Assembly (NCBI GenBank): GCA_016201285.1
Contig: JACQDE010000003.1
Location: 1 to 59,471 of the forward strand
DNA from: Acidobacteriota bacterium
Lineage (GTDB): Bacteria > Acidobacteriota > Terriglobia > Acidiferrales > UBA7541
Length of the DNA stretch: 59,471 nt
Reading direction: 5' to 3'
A program made the position numbers and the translations under genes. Position 1 is the stretch's first letter, and the number at the start of each line of letters is the position of its first letter. Of this stretch, positions 8,821-17,341 are shown piece by piece. The notes beneath the pieces are model-generated. The model was not told the origin of the DNA and made no database searches. It was given only the letters and a program-made list of their open reading frames with translations.

Positions 8821-10764
8821 ATGCACCTTCGTCGGACCGTTGCACTTCTGCTGTTCCTTCTCCCCGGCGCCGCTCGTGCGGCAGACCGCCCAAACATTAT
8901 TCTGATTACTCTGGATACGGTCCGCGCCGACCGCATGGGCTTTCTTGGCTCGCAGCGCGGACTCACGCCGCAGCTCGACGCCATAGCCGCTCAGGGCGTT
9001 GTGTTTGAACGAGCCTACTCGCAAGCGCCGCTGACGCCGGTTTCCCATGCCAGCCTGCTCACTGGTACCTACCCGCAATTCCACAGGGTGCAGGATTTCG
9101 GCGCGCGCCTTTCTGTCACCCTGCCCTATCTGCCTGCGTTACTCAGAGCCCAGGGCTATCGCACCGCGGCTTTTGTCAGCTCCATCATCCTCGACCCCAA
9201 AAACGGTTTTGCGCCCGGCTTTGATCGTGCCTTCGATACCTTCGACGCCGGCTTCCACCGCAAGCAAAAAGGCGAGACCCGCCAGCAATCCATCGAGCGC
9301 CGCGCGGAGGTCACTCTCGCCCGCGCGCTGGAATGGATCGAAAACAATTCCCAGGGGCCTTTCTTCCTGTGGATTCACCTCTGGGATGCGCATGACCCCT
9401 ACGAGCCGCCCGCCCCCTTTAAAACGAAGTTCGCTGCCGCGCCCTACGACGGCGAAATTGCCTACCTCGACGCCTCGCTGGGGAAGTTTTTCGCGGACCT
9501 GAAATCCCGGCAGCTCTTCAGCAATTCATTGCTTGTGGTGACATCTGACCACGGGGAGGGTCTTGGAGGGCACGGGGAACTCACACACGGCGTTCTTCTT
9601 TACGACCTGACCATCCAGGTTCCTCTCCTGATCAAGATGCCTCAGGCGAAGTACGCCGGCCAGCACATCAAGGCTCGCGCCGGCCTCGTGGACGTTGCCC
9701 CCACCCTCCTCGAAGCTCTCCAGATCTCCATCCCGGCGCAGATGCAGGGGCAATCTCTGTTGCGCCTGCTCGGACTCGCTGCTCCTCCCGACCGGCCTTC
9801 CTTCGCCGAGACCGAATACCCCCGCCGCGCCTTTGGCTGGAGCAACCTCGCATCGCTTCGCACCGGCAAATACCTCTACATAAAGGGGCCCAACCCCGAG
9901 CTCTACGACACCGCCGCGGATCCTGGCGCCACAAAAAATCTCGCGGAGAAAAACAAGGCCGACGCAACCCGCATCGCCGCCCAGATTGAGGCCTTCCTTA
10001 AGCGTTCGGCCTCCGGCGCCCCTGAATCCCAGCAATCCGACCTCGACCCCAAAACCCGTGAAAAGCTCGCTTCTCTCGGTTACGTCGCCGGCACGCAGGC
10101 TCGCTCCGCGACCTCCGGCGTGGATCCCCGGACGCGCATTTCCATCGCCAACGACATGCACGACGCCAACATCGCCATCGAAAACGGCGAGCACGTCAAG
10201 GTGATTCCGGCGCTCGAGCGGATCGTCAAGAGCGAACCACAGATTCAGGTGGCCCACTACTATCTCGGCATGGCCTACGCCCGCGACAAGAACTACGCCC
10301 GCGCCCTTCCGGAGCTGCGCAAAGCCATCGAGCTTCAGCCGGATATGATGTTTGCGCACTACGAAATCGGGCTGGCCCTGTTTGAGTCCGGCGATTGGAA
10401 GACCGCCGCCACGCATTTTGAGATTGTCGTGGACAAAAACCCGCGCTGGGCCGACGCGCGTTTTTCGCTTGCCTCTGTCCAGGCTCGCACGGACCGCATC
10501 GCCGACGCGCTCGCGAATCTGGTCCTCGTCGTCGAGCAGAATCCCAATCATTACCGCGGCAATCTTCTGCTCGGCCGCATTCTCACGCTGAAAGGCCAGG
10601 CGGACGTGGCCCTGCCATACTTGCAAAAGGCGGCGGCGCTGCAATCTGATTCCAGCGAGGCGCATGCGTTTCTCGCCGATGCCCTCGAGCGCATGGGCCG
10701 CGCCGAAGACGCCCGCCGCGAACGCGGCCGCGCCGGGGCCTTGAAGCGCGCGCCGTCGCCCTGA
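8821..10764 (+). CDS. Exported sulfatase-fold (AlkP superfamily) protein with TPR domain
   Basis: 647 residues. A signal peptide (about 1-20, ...GAARA) precedes a sulfatase/AlkP fold: NIILITLDTVRADRMG with metal ligand Asp32, LTPVSHASLLTG, and TSDHGEGLGGHGELTH. The residue at the formylglycine position is Thr72 (T-P-V-S-H in place of C-x-P-S-R), so a Cys-derived nucleophile is impossible and true sulfatase activity is unlikely. Thr nucleophiles are known in AlkP-fold phosphodiesterases and phosphotransferases. The catalytic domain ends near 430 with KLASLGYVAG, and the rest is helical tetratricopeptide-type repeats (AHYYLGMAYARDKNYARALPE and so on), probably for protein contacts in the periplasm. 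It lies just after the receptor terminator. Confidence 0.8.
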   Translation: MHLRRTVALLLFLLPGAARAADRPNIILITLDTVRADRMGFLGSQRGLTPQLDAIAAQGVVFERAYSQAPLTPVSHASLLTGTYPQFHRVQDFGARLSVTLPYLPALLRAQGYRTAAFVSSIILDPKNGFAPGFDRAFDTFDAGFHRKQKGETRQQSIERRAEVTLARALEWIENNSQGPFFLWIHLWDAHDPYEPPAPFKTKFAAAPYDGEIAYLDASLGKFFADLKSRQLFSNSLLVVTSDHGEGLGGHGELTHGVLLYDLTIQVPLLIKMPQAKYAGQHIKARAGLVDVAPTLLEALQISIPAQMQGQSLLRLLGLAAPPDRPSFAETEYPRRAFGWSNLASLRTGKYLYIKGPNPELYDTAADPGATKNLAEKNKADATRIAAQIEAFLKRSASGAPESQQSDLDPKTREKLASLGYVAGTQARSATSGVDPRTRISIANDMHDANIAIENGEHVKVIPALERIVKSEPQIQVAHYYLGMAYARDKNYARALPELRKAIELQPDMMFAHYEIGLALFESGDWKTAATHFEIVVDKNPRWADARFSLASVQARTDRIADALANLVLVVEQNPNHYRGNLLLGRILTLKGQADVALPYLQKAAALQSDSSEAHAFLADALERMGRAEDARRERGRAGALKRAPSP

Positions 10765-10901
10765 GGCCGTGGCTGTTTCCCCGCGCCGCGCAGGCGCCCG
10801 AGCTCATCATCGGTTACAATCAGTGGGATTAGGTGGGAGAGGCGCCCGCCGCGGCGGGCTGCGCCCCTGTGATCGCAGCACCATGGAAAGGGAAACGAAC
10901 C
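10765..10901 (+). promoter_or_regulatory. Spacer with candidate -10 box before the 67-residue gene
   Basis: TACAAT at 10815-10820 lies about 80 bp upstream of ATG 10902 and could be a -10 element. No convincing -35 was found. The ribosome-binding site AAAGGG is at about 10887. Evidence is thin. Confidence 0.25.
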
Positions 10902-11105
10902 ATGTTCGGCAACCGCGTCAAGATTGACGACGAGCTCTTCGAAAAAATCAAACAATGCGCCGCTAAGGCCGGCTACGCCTCGCCCGAAGAATTCGTCCAG
11001 CACATCCTGGAAAAAGAAGTCGCGCGCTTGACGGGCGGCGACGCCGGCCGCGATCCCGAAGAAGAAGTGAAAAAGCGACTGCAAGGGCTGGGCTATATCG
11101 AATGA
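10902..11105 (+). CDS. Small ribbon-helix-helix-like protein with LGY tail
   Basis: 67 residues. The N-terminal two thirds (RVKIDDELFEKIK...AGYASPEEFVQHILEKEVA) fit a strand-helix-helix pattern like CopG/Arc-type ribbon-helix-helix domains: VKID strand, helix FEKIKQCAAKAG, turn, helix PEEFVQHILEKE. The C-terminus is acidic and then VKKRLQGLGYIE. The same tail ends the AlkP enzyme at 15754-17211 (IKNRLEGLGYI) and the APS kinase ([13 protein letters not shown]). It starts at ATG 10902 after AAAGGG and lies 46 bp upstream of the membrane-protein gene. It could be a DNA-binding autoregulator or a small scaffold; neither is proven. Confidence 0.65.
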   Translation: MFGNRVKIDDELFEKIKQCAAKAGYASPEEFVQHILEKEVARLTGGDAGRDPEEEVKKRLQGLGYIE

Positions 11106-11151
11106 GCAGCGTGCTTCGCTCGCAGACGTTCGCAGAGGGGCACCTCCTTCT

Positions 11152-11988
11152 ATGACCACTTTTCTCTCCGCGGTCAGCCGTCTCTTTGACGGCCTGTTCT
11201 ATCCCTTCCGCGCAGCAAGCCCCTGGTTCCCGCTGGTTCTGCTCTCATTCTTCGCTGGCGTCCTGATGTTGCTCGTCTTCCGCTTCACGTCCAACCAGTC
11301 CGCCATCCGCCGCGTGAAGGATCGCATGCAGGCGCACCTGTTCGAAGTGCGGCTCTTTCCGGACCAGTTGGGCGTCGTGCTTCGCGCCTACGGCCGCATC
11401 CTCCGCTGGACGCTCGCGTATCTCGGCCACGCCCTCGTGCCGCTTGCCGTCATGACCGTGCCGCTCGTGCTTCTCCTAGTGCAGATGGATCTGCGCCTCG
11501 GCCACGAACCGCTCCGCCCGCGCAGTTCCTTCCTGCTCAAGGCGCTCGCCGCCGGCGATGCCTCGCTCGAACAGGCCTCGCTGCGCCTTCCCGATGGCCT
11601 GGTCCTCACCGCTCCGCCGCTGCACATTTTTCACGCACCGGAGAAACGCCAGGAAGTGAACTGGCGCCTGGAAGCGCAGCGCCCCGGCGAGTTCTCCGTC
11701 GAAGTCGTCGTGGCAGATAAGGTCTTCTCAAAACAGGTCATTGTCGTCGAGCCCGGCAGCAACGTTCGGCTCTCTCCGGCCCGTGTGCGCCCCGACTGGA
11801 TGGAACTGCTCCTCGAATCCAGCGAGCCGCCGCTCCCGCCGGACTCGCCCCTTCATCACATTCTGGTCGTCTATCCCCACCGCAACCTTTCGCTGGGCCG
11901 CTGGGAGCTGCACTGGCTGGTGCCGTTCTTTGTGTTTTCGCTCATGGCCGCTTTCGCCATGAAGGGAGTTTTCCGCACGGAGTTCTGA
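11152..11988 (+). CDS. Uncharacterised three-helix membrane protein
   Basis: 278 residues, no family recognised with certainty. Helix 1 is at about 24-44 (WFPLVLLSFFAGVLMLLVF). A charged, coiled-coil-prone stretch follows (QSAIRRVKDRMQAHLFEVR...), then a hydrophobic block at about 90-115 (LVPLAVMTVPLVLLLVQMDLR). A 130-residue beta-rich, probably periplasmic domain leads to helix 3 at about 253-273 (WLVPFFVFSLMAAFAM). The order helix, basic coiled coil, then helix with prolines recalls the DUF106/EMC3 branch of the Oxa1/YidC superfamily, but that is weak pattern matching. It is followed by the AlkP gene after 8 bp, so the two are surely co-translated. Confidence 0.7.
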   Translation: MTTFLSAVSRLFDGLFYPFRAASPWFPLVLLSFFAGVLMLLVFRFTSNQSAIRRVKDRMQAHLFEVRLFPDQLGVVLRAYGRILRWTLAYLGHALVPLAVMTVPLVLLLVQMDLRLGHEPLRPRSSFLLKALAAGDASLEQASLRLPDGLVLTAPPLHIFHAPEKRQEVNWRLEAQRPGEFSVEVVVADKVFSKQVIVVEPGSNVRLSPARVRPDWMELLLESSEPPLPPDSPLHHILVVYPHRNLSLGRWELHWLVPFFVFSLMAAFAMKGVFRTEF

Positions 11989-11996
11989 TTCGCCCG

Positions 11997-14141
11997 ATGA
12001 GTGCTCACGCAAACATCACTGGAAAAATCACCCGCGGCACGTCCCTTTTCGCCGCCGCGTTCGCGCTCGTCCTGTTTTGCGCCGATCCTGTTTTCGCTTA
12101 CGTCGGCCCCGGCGCCGGCTTCGCCGTTCTCTCGTCTTTCCTCACGCTCCTTCTTGCGTTTCTCTATTCGCTCTTGGCTGTGGTCACCTGGCCGCTGCGC
12201 CAGATCTGGCGTCTTTTCCGCCGCCGCCGCGCCTATCGCGCCGCTCGCGTGAAGCGTGTGGTCATCGTGGGTTTCGACGGCATGGATCCCGAGCTCGCCG
12301 CGCGATGGATGGACGAAGGCAAGCTCCCCAATCTCGCCGCGCTGCGTGCCGCCGGCACTTTCCACAAGCTCGCAACCACGAACCCGCCGATTTCTCCCGT
12401 GGCCTGGTCCACGTTCCTCACCGGCGTCAACCCCGGCAAGCACAACATCTACGACTTCCTCGCCCGCGACGCGAACACCTACCTGCCGTATCTCTCCTCC
12501 GCGCAGGTTCGCGACTCTCGCCGCAGCCTGCGCCTCGGCAAGTACACCCTCCCGCTCGGCGCTCCCCAGATGAAGGCCCTGCGCAAAGGAAAGCCGTTCT
12601 GGCATTACCTCGGCGAGGCCGGCGTCTTTTCTTCGGTGATTCGCGTGCCCATTACGTTTCCGCCGGAAAAATTCGCGGGAGTGTTGCTCTCCGGCATGTG
12701 TGTCCCCGACCTTCGTGGCAGCCAGGGCACGTTCTGCTTTTTCACCGACGCTGCTAACAGCGCCGCGCCCGAAGAAGGCGGCCTGCGCATCCCGCTTCAA
12801 AGGAACGGCGGCGGCTTCCGCTCCCACATTCCCGGCCCGGACAATCCGCTCCGCCGCGACGCGAAGCGGGAGCTGCGCGCTCCGTTCACTCTGCGCCCCG
12901 ACGCCGCCTCGAAGACCGCGCTCCTTCAGCTCAACGGCCGCCGCGTCACGCTGAAGCAGGGCAAATATTCCGAATGGCTCGAGGTCGAATTCCGCGCCGG
13001 CTGGGGTATCACGGCTCGCGGCATCTGCCGCTTCTTGCTGAAGGAAATCTCGCCGCGTGTCGAGCTTTACGCTACGCCGGTCAATATTGACCCGCGCAAG
13101 CCCGCGCTGCCGATTTCTCATCCGCTCGCCTACTCCATCTATCTCGGCAAGCTCCTGGGCCCCTTCGCCACGCTGGGTCTCGCCGAGGACACCTGGGCGC
13201 TCAACGAGCACGTCCTCGATGACGCCTCGTTCCTCGACCAGTGCTACCTGATCCACGCCGAGCGCGAGCGCCAATTCTTCGACGCCCTGGAAAAAACCCG
13301 GCAGGGCGTTTGTGTCTGCGTCTTCGACGTCACCGACCGCGTCCAGCATATGTTCTGGCGTCACACCGTTCCCGGCCATCCCGCTGCCGGCGGGTATCCC
13401 GCGTGCGCTGCCCTCGACACGCCGCCCGGTCTCGTCATCGAGGAGCTCTACCGCCGCATGGACGACCTCATCGGCCGCATCCGCGAAAAGCTCGATAGGG
13501 ACACGCTTTTCCTCGTGGTCTCCGACCACGGCTTCAAATCCTTCGAACGAGGATTCAATCTCAATGCCTGGCTGCACCAGAATGGCTATCTGGCGCTCAA
13601 GGAAGACAAGCACGAGAGCGGTGAGTGGCTCGCCGGCGTGGACTGGTCCCGCACGCGCGCTTACGGAATGGGCCTGAACGGCCTCTACATCAATCAGCAG
13701 GGCAGGGAACGCTCCGGCATCGTCGCTCCCGGCCGCGAGACCGATGCCTTGAAGAAGGAACTCATTGAAAAACTGCGCGAGCTGGCGGATCCGCAGTCCG
13801 GGCGCGTGGCCATCAACGATGTGGCCGATCGCGACATCGCCTATGGCGGCCCCTACACGGAAAACTCTCCCGACCTGATCCTCGGCTACGCCCCCGGTTT
13901 CCGCGCTTCGTGGGAAACCGTGAAGGGCGAAGTAAAGGGCGCCGCCTTCGAGGACAACCGCAAAGCCTGGAGCGGCGACCACTGCATGGACCCGCAGGTC
14001 GTCCCTGGCGTGCTCTTCTCCAACTGGAAAATCCAGGGCGAACGCCACTCCATCGCCGATGTCGCCCCCACTATCCTCGAACTCTTCGGCCTGAAGCTCC
14101 CGCCCCACTTCGACGGCAAGCCCTGGTCGCTCTCTCCGTAG
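11997..14141 (+). CDS. Membrane-anchored AlkP-superfamily phosphohydrolase/phosphotransferase
   Basis: 714 residues. An N-terminal hydrophobic segment (TSLFAAAFALVLFCADPVFA) is followed by YVGPGAGFAV, a second helix at about 43-64, and a very basic stretch (RRRRAYRAARVKR). By the positive-inside rule this places the catalytic part in the cytoplasm. AlkP-fold ligands are visible: VGFDGMD (Asp94), candidate nucleophile Ser133 in PPISPVAWSTFLTG, VFDVTDRVQHMFWRH, VSDHGF and WSGDH. It belongs with the predicted AlkP-family phosphohydrolases/phosphomutases (COG3379-like). Together with 17342-19198 it has the unusual VPDLRGSQGT motif. Substrate unknown. ATG 11997 is 8 bp after the preceding stop. 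Confidence 0.8.
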   Translation: MSAHANITGKITRGTSLFAAAFALVLFCADPVFAYVGPGAGFAVLSSFLTLLLAFLYSLLAVVTWPLRQIWRLFRRRRAYRAARVKRVVIVGFDGMDPELAARWMDEGKLPNLAALRAAGTFHKLATTNPPISPVAWSTFLTGVNPGKHNIYDFLARDANTYLPYLSSAQVRDSRRSLRLGKYTLPLGAPQMKALRKGKPFWHYLGEAGVFSSVIRVPITFPPEKFAGVLLSGMCVPDLRGSQGTFCFFTDAANSAAPEEGGLRIPLQRNGGGFRSHIPGPDNPLRRDAKRELRAPFTLRPDAASKTALLQLNGRRVTLKQGKYSEWLEVEFRAGWGITARGICRFLLKEISPRVELYATPVNIDPRKPALPISHPLAYSIYLGKLLGPFATLGLAEDTWALNEHVLDDASFLDQCYLIHAERERQFFDALEKTRQGVCVCVFDVTDRVQHMFWRHTVPGHPAAGGYPACAALDTPPGLVIEELYRRMDDLIGRIREKLDRDTLFLVVSDHGFKSFERGFNLNAWLHQNGYLALKEDKHESGEWLAGVDWSRTRAYGMGLNGLYINQQGRERSGIVAPGRETDALKKELIEKLRELADPQSGRVAINDVADRDIAYGGPYTENSPDLILGYAPGFRASWETVKGEVKGAAFEDNRKAWSGDHCMDPQVVPGVLFSNWKIQGERHSIADVAPTILELFGLKLPPHFDGKPWSLSP

Positions 14142-14158
14142 CGGCGACTTGGAGTTTA

Positions 14159-14254
14159 TCCCGACGAATTGTGTCGGGACCGCCGTCCCTGTCTGCCGCT
14201 GTATTCGCGCTCCGCGCGAAGCGCCCTGGAGTGCGTCCCGACTGGTCGGGACGC
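14159..14254. repeat. REP-like palindromes between convergent genes
   Basis: TCCCGAC (14159-14165) pairs with GTCGGGA (14173-14179). A perfect inverted repeat, GCGTCCCGAC (14233-14242) and GTCGGGACGC (14245-14254), follows. They sit between the convergent AlkP (ends 14141) and peroxidase (ends 14274) genes. There is no T-tract, so these are better read as REP-like elements that may also act as 3'-end hairpins. The same GTCGGGAC core recurs at 15715-15735 and near 50752. Confidence 0.7.
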
Positions 14255-14273
14255 CTTGCCTTTGCCGTAAGTC

Positions 14274-15401
14274 CTACTTGCCGCCCTTCTTTTCCGGCTG
14301 GGCCTTCTCTAGCGCCTTCACGTCCGGTGGGATCTCCCCCGTGAGCGACTCGAGGAACGCCACCAGGTCATCGCGCTCCTGCCGGCTCAGGAAGTCCAGC
14401 GCGTGGATTTCCTTGTCCCGGTGCGGGTTGGAATTCCCGCCGCCGACGTAGAAATCAATCACGTCCTTGAGCGTCCGCAGGCTGCCGTCGTGCATGTACG
14501 GCGCGGTCTTCGCGACGTTCCGCAGAGACGGCGTTTTGAACGCGCCGCGGTCCGCCTCGTTCTTGGTCACGTCGTAGCGGCCCTGGTCCTTCAAGTTGCC
14601 CCGGGTATCGGCGCCCACGCCCAGGTTGTGGAATTTGTTGTCGGTGAAGAGCGCTTCTTTCTCCCCGATGGTGTGGCACACGTTGCAGTTGCCCTTCTTC
14701 GGGTCCATGTACACCTTCAGCCCGCGCTGTGCCGCCGCGGAGAGCGCCTTCTTGTCGCCGCCGAATTGGAAGCGGTCAAACGGCGAATTGCCGCTGATGA
14801 CCGTCCGCTCGAACGACGCGATGGCCTTCTCGACCATCTCGTAAGTGATCGGCCCCGGCCCGTACGCCTTTGCGAACTCGGCGACATATTCCGGGTTCGC
14901 GGCGAGCTTCTGCTCGACGCCCGCCAGCGTGTGCGCCATCTCGACTGGATTCTGCACCGGCCCTTCCGCTTGCTTTTCAAGCGACGGCGCGCGCCCGTCC
15001 CAGAACTGTAGCGTGTAGTAGGCAGCGTTGAACACGGTGGGCGAATTCCGCCCGCCCAGTTTTCCCTGCACGCCCTTGGAGAACGCTCCATCATCCGCGA
15101 AGCCTTTGTCCGGATGGTGGCAGCTCGCGCAGGCAATCGTGTTGTCCACGGAGAAAATCGGATCGTAGTAGAGCTTCCGGCCGAGCGCGATGGTCTCGGT
15201 GGTCGGGGGGTTGTCCGGCGGCACGGGAACTGACGGTAGCCCGAGCGGCGCAGCAATCGTCACCAGCTTGCCGATTGGCACGGCCGCGCGGTAAGGCGGG
15301 GCCGGTGGCGGCTCCGACGTCTTCGTGCGGAAGTTCCAGGCGACGATAGCGGCAATCATGAACACCAGAATGAACACAAGTAAAACTCGACGGGAAACCA
15401 C
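14274..15401 (-). CDS. Di-haem cytochrome c peroxidase/MauG-type protein
   Basis: 375 residues from GTG 15399-15401, chosen because AAAGGAG lies six bases upstream. One N-terminal helix (VLLVFILVFMIAAIVAW) anchors or exports it. Two haem c motifs are present: CASCH in TIACASCHHPDKGF and CNVCH in KGNCNVCHTIGE. The canonical peroxidase segments GRNSPTVFNAAY, FWDGRAPSLEKQAEGP, TPSLRNVAKTAPYMHDGSLRTL and DFYVGGG are all seen. Family role: periplasmic H2O2 reduction or cofactor/metabolite oxidation using c-type haems. The C-terminus is Lys-rich and slightly extended (EKAQPEKKGGK). No haem-maturation partner is adjacent. Confidence 0.9.
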   Translation of the reverse strand: MVSRRVLLVFILVFMIAAIVAWNFRTKTSEPPPAPPYRAAVPIGKLVTIAAPLGLPSVPVPPDNPPTTETIALGRKLYYDPIFSVDNTIACASCHHPDKGFADDGAFSKGVQGKLGGRNSPTVFNAAYYTLQFWDGRAPSLEKQAEGPVQNPVEMAHTLAGVEQKLAANPEYVAEFAKAYGPGPITYEMVEKAIASFERTVISGNSPFDRFQFGGDKKALSAAAQRGLKVYMDPKKGNCNVCHTIGEKEALFTDNKFHNLGVGADTRGNLKDQGRYDVTKNEADRGAFKTPSLRNVAKTAPYMHDGSLRTLKDVIDFYVGGGNSNPHRDKEIHALDFLSRQERDDLVAFLESLTGEIPPDVKALEKAQPEKKGGK

Positions 15402-15753
15402 GGTTAGCTCCTTTGGAATGACTGGGGACAGGCGGTAGGCGGTCCCAGGAACCATTCTAAGTCCGTCGCGAGGCGTGGCGCAACTCGCAGCGGCGGAACC
15501 CTGCAAAAGAGGCGGCGGGTGTTCGAGGAGCGCGCGTAACATGTTACGCCCCTACAAAAGCGAAGCGGGAACGCGCAGGCAACAGAGCCTGTACCACAGG
15601 CAGGAATGGCGGTCGGAAGACCGCCCCTACATGAGAACCAAGCAAAATGGCGGGCTGAAGCTCACCGCTACATGGGAGGCGGCGAGGCGGGTTAGCGGAA
15701 CAGCTTCACGTCAGTCCCGACGCAGGACGTCGGGACGGGACGTGAGCTGCCAG
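15402..15753. repeat. 352-bp spacer filled with REP-like palindromes
   Basis: No gene is seen. The spacer holds GCGTAACATGTTACGC (15534-15549), GGCGGTC/GACCGCC (15608-15625, followed by CCCTACA), and a nested hairpin in which TCACGTC (15706-15712) pairs with GACGTGA (15739-15745) around TCCCGAC/GTCGGGA (15715-15721 and 15729-15735). The last one lies directly 3' of the AlkP gene that ends at 15754. The cytochrome peroxidase promoter should be near 15405-15480 on the minus strand, but no clear boxes were found. Confidence 0.7.
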
Positions 15754-17211
15754 TTAGATGTAGCCTAGCCCTTCGAGGCGGTTCTTGATGGTGTCTTCGC
15801 CGGTGCCGAAGCCTTCGGGCGGCTTTTTCTCCATGCCGGCGACGAGCGAGCGGCCCTGCATCGTCTCCGGAATGTCGTAGCCGGCGAGGTCCAGCAGCGT
15901 GGGCGCGACATCCAGCAGTTTTGCGCCCTGATACTCTCCGCGCAGCGGCAGATTCGGCGCGGCCAGCAAAAACATTCCGTACTGCGCGTGGTTGCAGGCG
16001 TCGGGGCCGGTGTCGTTTTCCTGCACGTGGACGCGGCCGTAGCCCACGCCGCCGATCGAGCGCCAGTACAGCCCGCCGAAGTGCACGATCAGGTCCGGCG
16101 GCACGTTTTTCACGTTCTTGTAAAGTTCCTTCGGTTTGAAGACGAGCGAGTTCAGCGGCTTGCCCTTGTCGTCGGTGAGCGCCTCGAACTTGTTCTTCAT
16201 CACGTTCTGGAAGTTTTCGTATTCGCTCTGCGGGATGATGCCCTGCGGCTCGCGGCCCTGCACGTTGAAGAAGACGCGCGCGTAGTAGCCGCCCTCGCTC
16301 CACACTTTTGTTTTCGCCCAGTTCACTTTCAGCTTGCCGAACGGCGTCACTTCCTTGGGGTACTCGTCGAGCACGAGCAGGCCTTCCTTCACCAGCCATT
16401 CGTTCACGACGAAGCCGCCGTCGAGCCGCTGCGCGCCGTGGTCGCTAACCACAAGCAGCACCGTCTCGCTATCGAGCAGCTCGAGCACCTCGCCGATCTG
16501 CGAATCCACCCACTGATAGTATTCCGGGATTACGTTTTCGTACGGGTTGCCGGGCTTGTAGAAGATGTGCTGCTTGTCAAAGCTGTCCCAGAAGCCGTGG
16601 TGCACGCGGTCCTGGCCGATGTCCACAAAGTGGAAGTAGTCCCACTCCTTCTCCTTCAGCAGCCACTTCACCACCGTCCACTGCTTCTGGCTCATCTCGA
16701 AAATTTCTTTTTTCAGCCAGTCCTTGTCGTCGGTGCGGAAGCCCTTGACGTCCACCGGATATTCGCCGCCGCACAATTCGTTCAACTCCTTGCCGACTTC
16801 GGGCGGGTGGGTAAAGACGTCCTTGGTGGTGTCCGGCGTGAGGAAGCAGCCGACGCTGATGCCGTTGATGCGCCGTGGCGGATAGCCCGGCGGCAGGCCG
16901 ACAATGATCGATTTCTTTCCTTCGCGCGCGATGTGGTCCCAGATGGCCGGCGTTTTGATGGACGCTGAAGTCGCGATGCCCAGGCCGCTGTAGGTGTGGT
17001 CGGTGCGGTTGCGGAAGCCATAGACCCCAAGCGAGCCCGGGTCCTGGCTGGTGGTCATGCACATCCATGCGGGCACGGTGATCGGTGGGATGACGCTTTC
17101 GAGGCGGCCCCACGTGCCCGCGTCCATCAGACGGCGAATGTTTGTCAGGCGCTCGTCGCGGAAGACGACGTCCGGCGCGCAGCAGTCCAAGCCAATTACG
17201 CAAATTTTCAT
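15754..17211 (-). CDS. Cytosolic AlkP-superfamily phosphodiesterase-like enzyme with LGY tail
   Basis: 485 residues, no signal peptide or membrane helix. It starts directly with the fold (MKICVIGLDCCAPD; metal Asp9) from ATG 17209-17211 after AGGTGA. The candidate nucleophile is Thr45 in PPITVPAWMCM. FHFVDIGQDRVHHGFWDSFD, VSDHGAQRLDGGFVVNEWL and CNHAQYGMF supply the remaining metal-site Asp/His residues. It is typical of the type I phosphodiesterase/predicted phosphomutase group; substrate unknown. The C-terminus, GEDTIKNRLEGLGYI-stop, matches the tail of the small protein at 10902-11105. It lies 130 bp downstream of a second AlkP gene on the same strand. Confidence 0.8.
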   Translation of the reverse strand: MKICVIGLDCCAPDVVFRDERLTNIRRLMDAGTWGRLESVIPPITVPAWMCMTTSQDPGSLGVYGFRNRTDHTYSGLGIATSASIKTPAIWDHIAREGKKSIIVGLPPGYPPRRINGISVGCFLTPDTTKDVFTHPPEVGKELNELCGGEYPVDVKGFRTDDKDWLKKEIFEMSQKQWTVVKWLLKEKEWDYFHFVDIGQDRVHHGFWDSFDKQHIFYKPGNPYENVIPEYYQWVDSQIGEVLELLDSETVLLVVSDHGAQRLDGGFVVNEWLVKEGLLVLDEYPKEVTPFGKLKVNWAKTKVWSEGGYYARVFFNVQGREPQGIIPQSEYENFQNVMKNKFEALTDDKGKPLNSLVFKPKELYKNVKNVPPDLIVHFGGLYWRSIGGVGYGRVHVQENDTGPDACNHAQYGMFLLAAPNLPLRGEYQGAKLLDVAPTLLDLAGYDIPETMQGRSLVAGMEKKPPEGFGTGEDTIKNRLEGLGYI

Positions 17212-17234
17212 ATTCTCACCTGCCGGGGTTGTAG

Positions 17235-17341
17235 CTCAGGACCCGGCCCGATCCCACAGTTGGGGGATTGGGCCAGACCTGAGGTCTCTTGGAAATCCTC
17301 ACGTCAGTTCGGCCCAAACACAGGGACGAATGGGACGTGAG
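17235..17341. repeat. Two hairpins between tandem AlkP genes
   Basis: The first has arms CTCAGG (17235-17240)/CCTGAG (17278-17283) outside GGCCCGATCCC (17245-17255)/GGGATTGGGCC (17264-17274), with one G-T pair. The second is CTCACGTC (17298-17305)/GACGTGAG (17334-17341), which abuts the stop codon of the upstream AlkP gene. The CTCACGTCCC arm is the same motif found 3' of the other AlkP gene at 15706-15745. They probably act as mRNA 3'-end or attenuating structures between the two genes, or are REP elements. Confidence 0.65.

Noticed and set aside
11871..14108. A 745-codon open frame on the minus strand
   Set aside because: It is antisense to the AlkP gene 11997-14141. The high GC of third codon positions opens this frame; the peptide has no motifs or ribosome-binding site.
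15534..15745. Possible CRISPR array in the repeat-rich spacer
   Set aside because: The repeats are different palindromes with irregular spacing and no constant repeat-spacer unit; no cas genes are nearby.
17221..17341. A tRNA-like or riboswitch-like fold between the AlkP genes
   Set aside because: The strand read is the 3' end of one gene and upstream of the other, and only two simple hairpins form. There is no T-loop, no anticodon arm and no known aptamer core.
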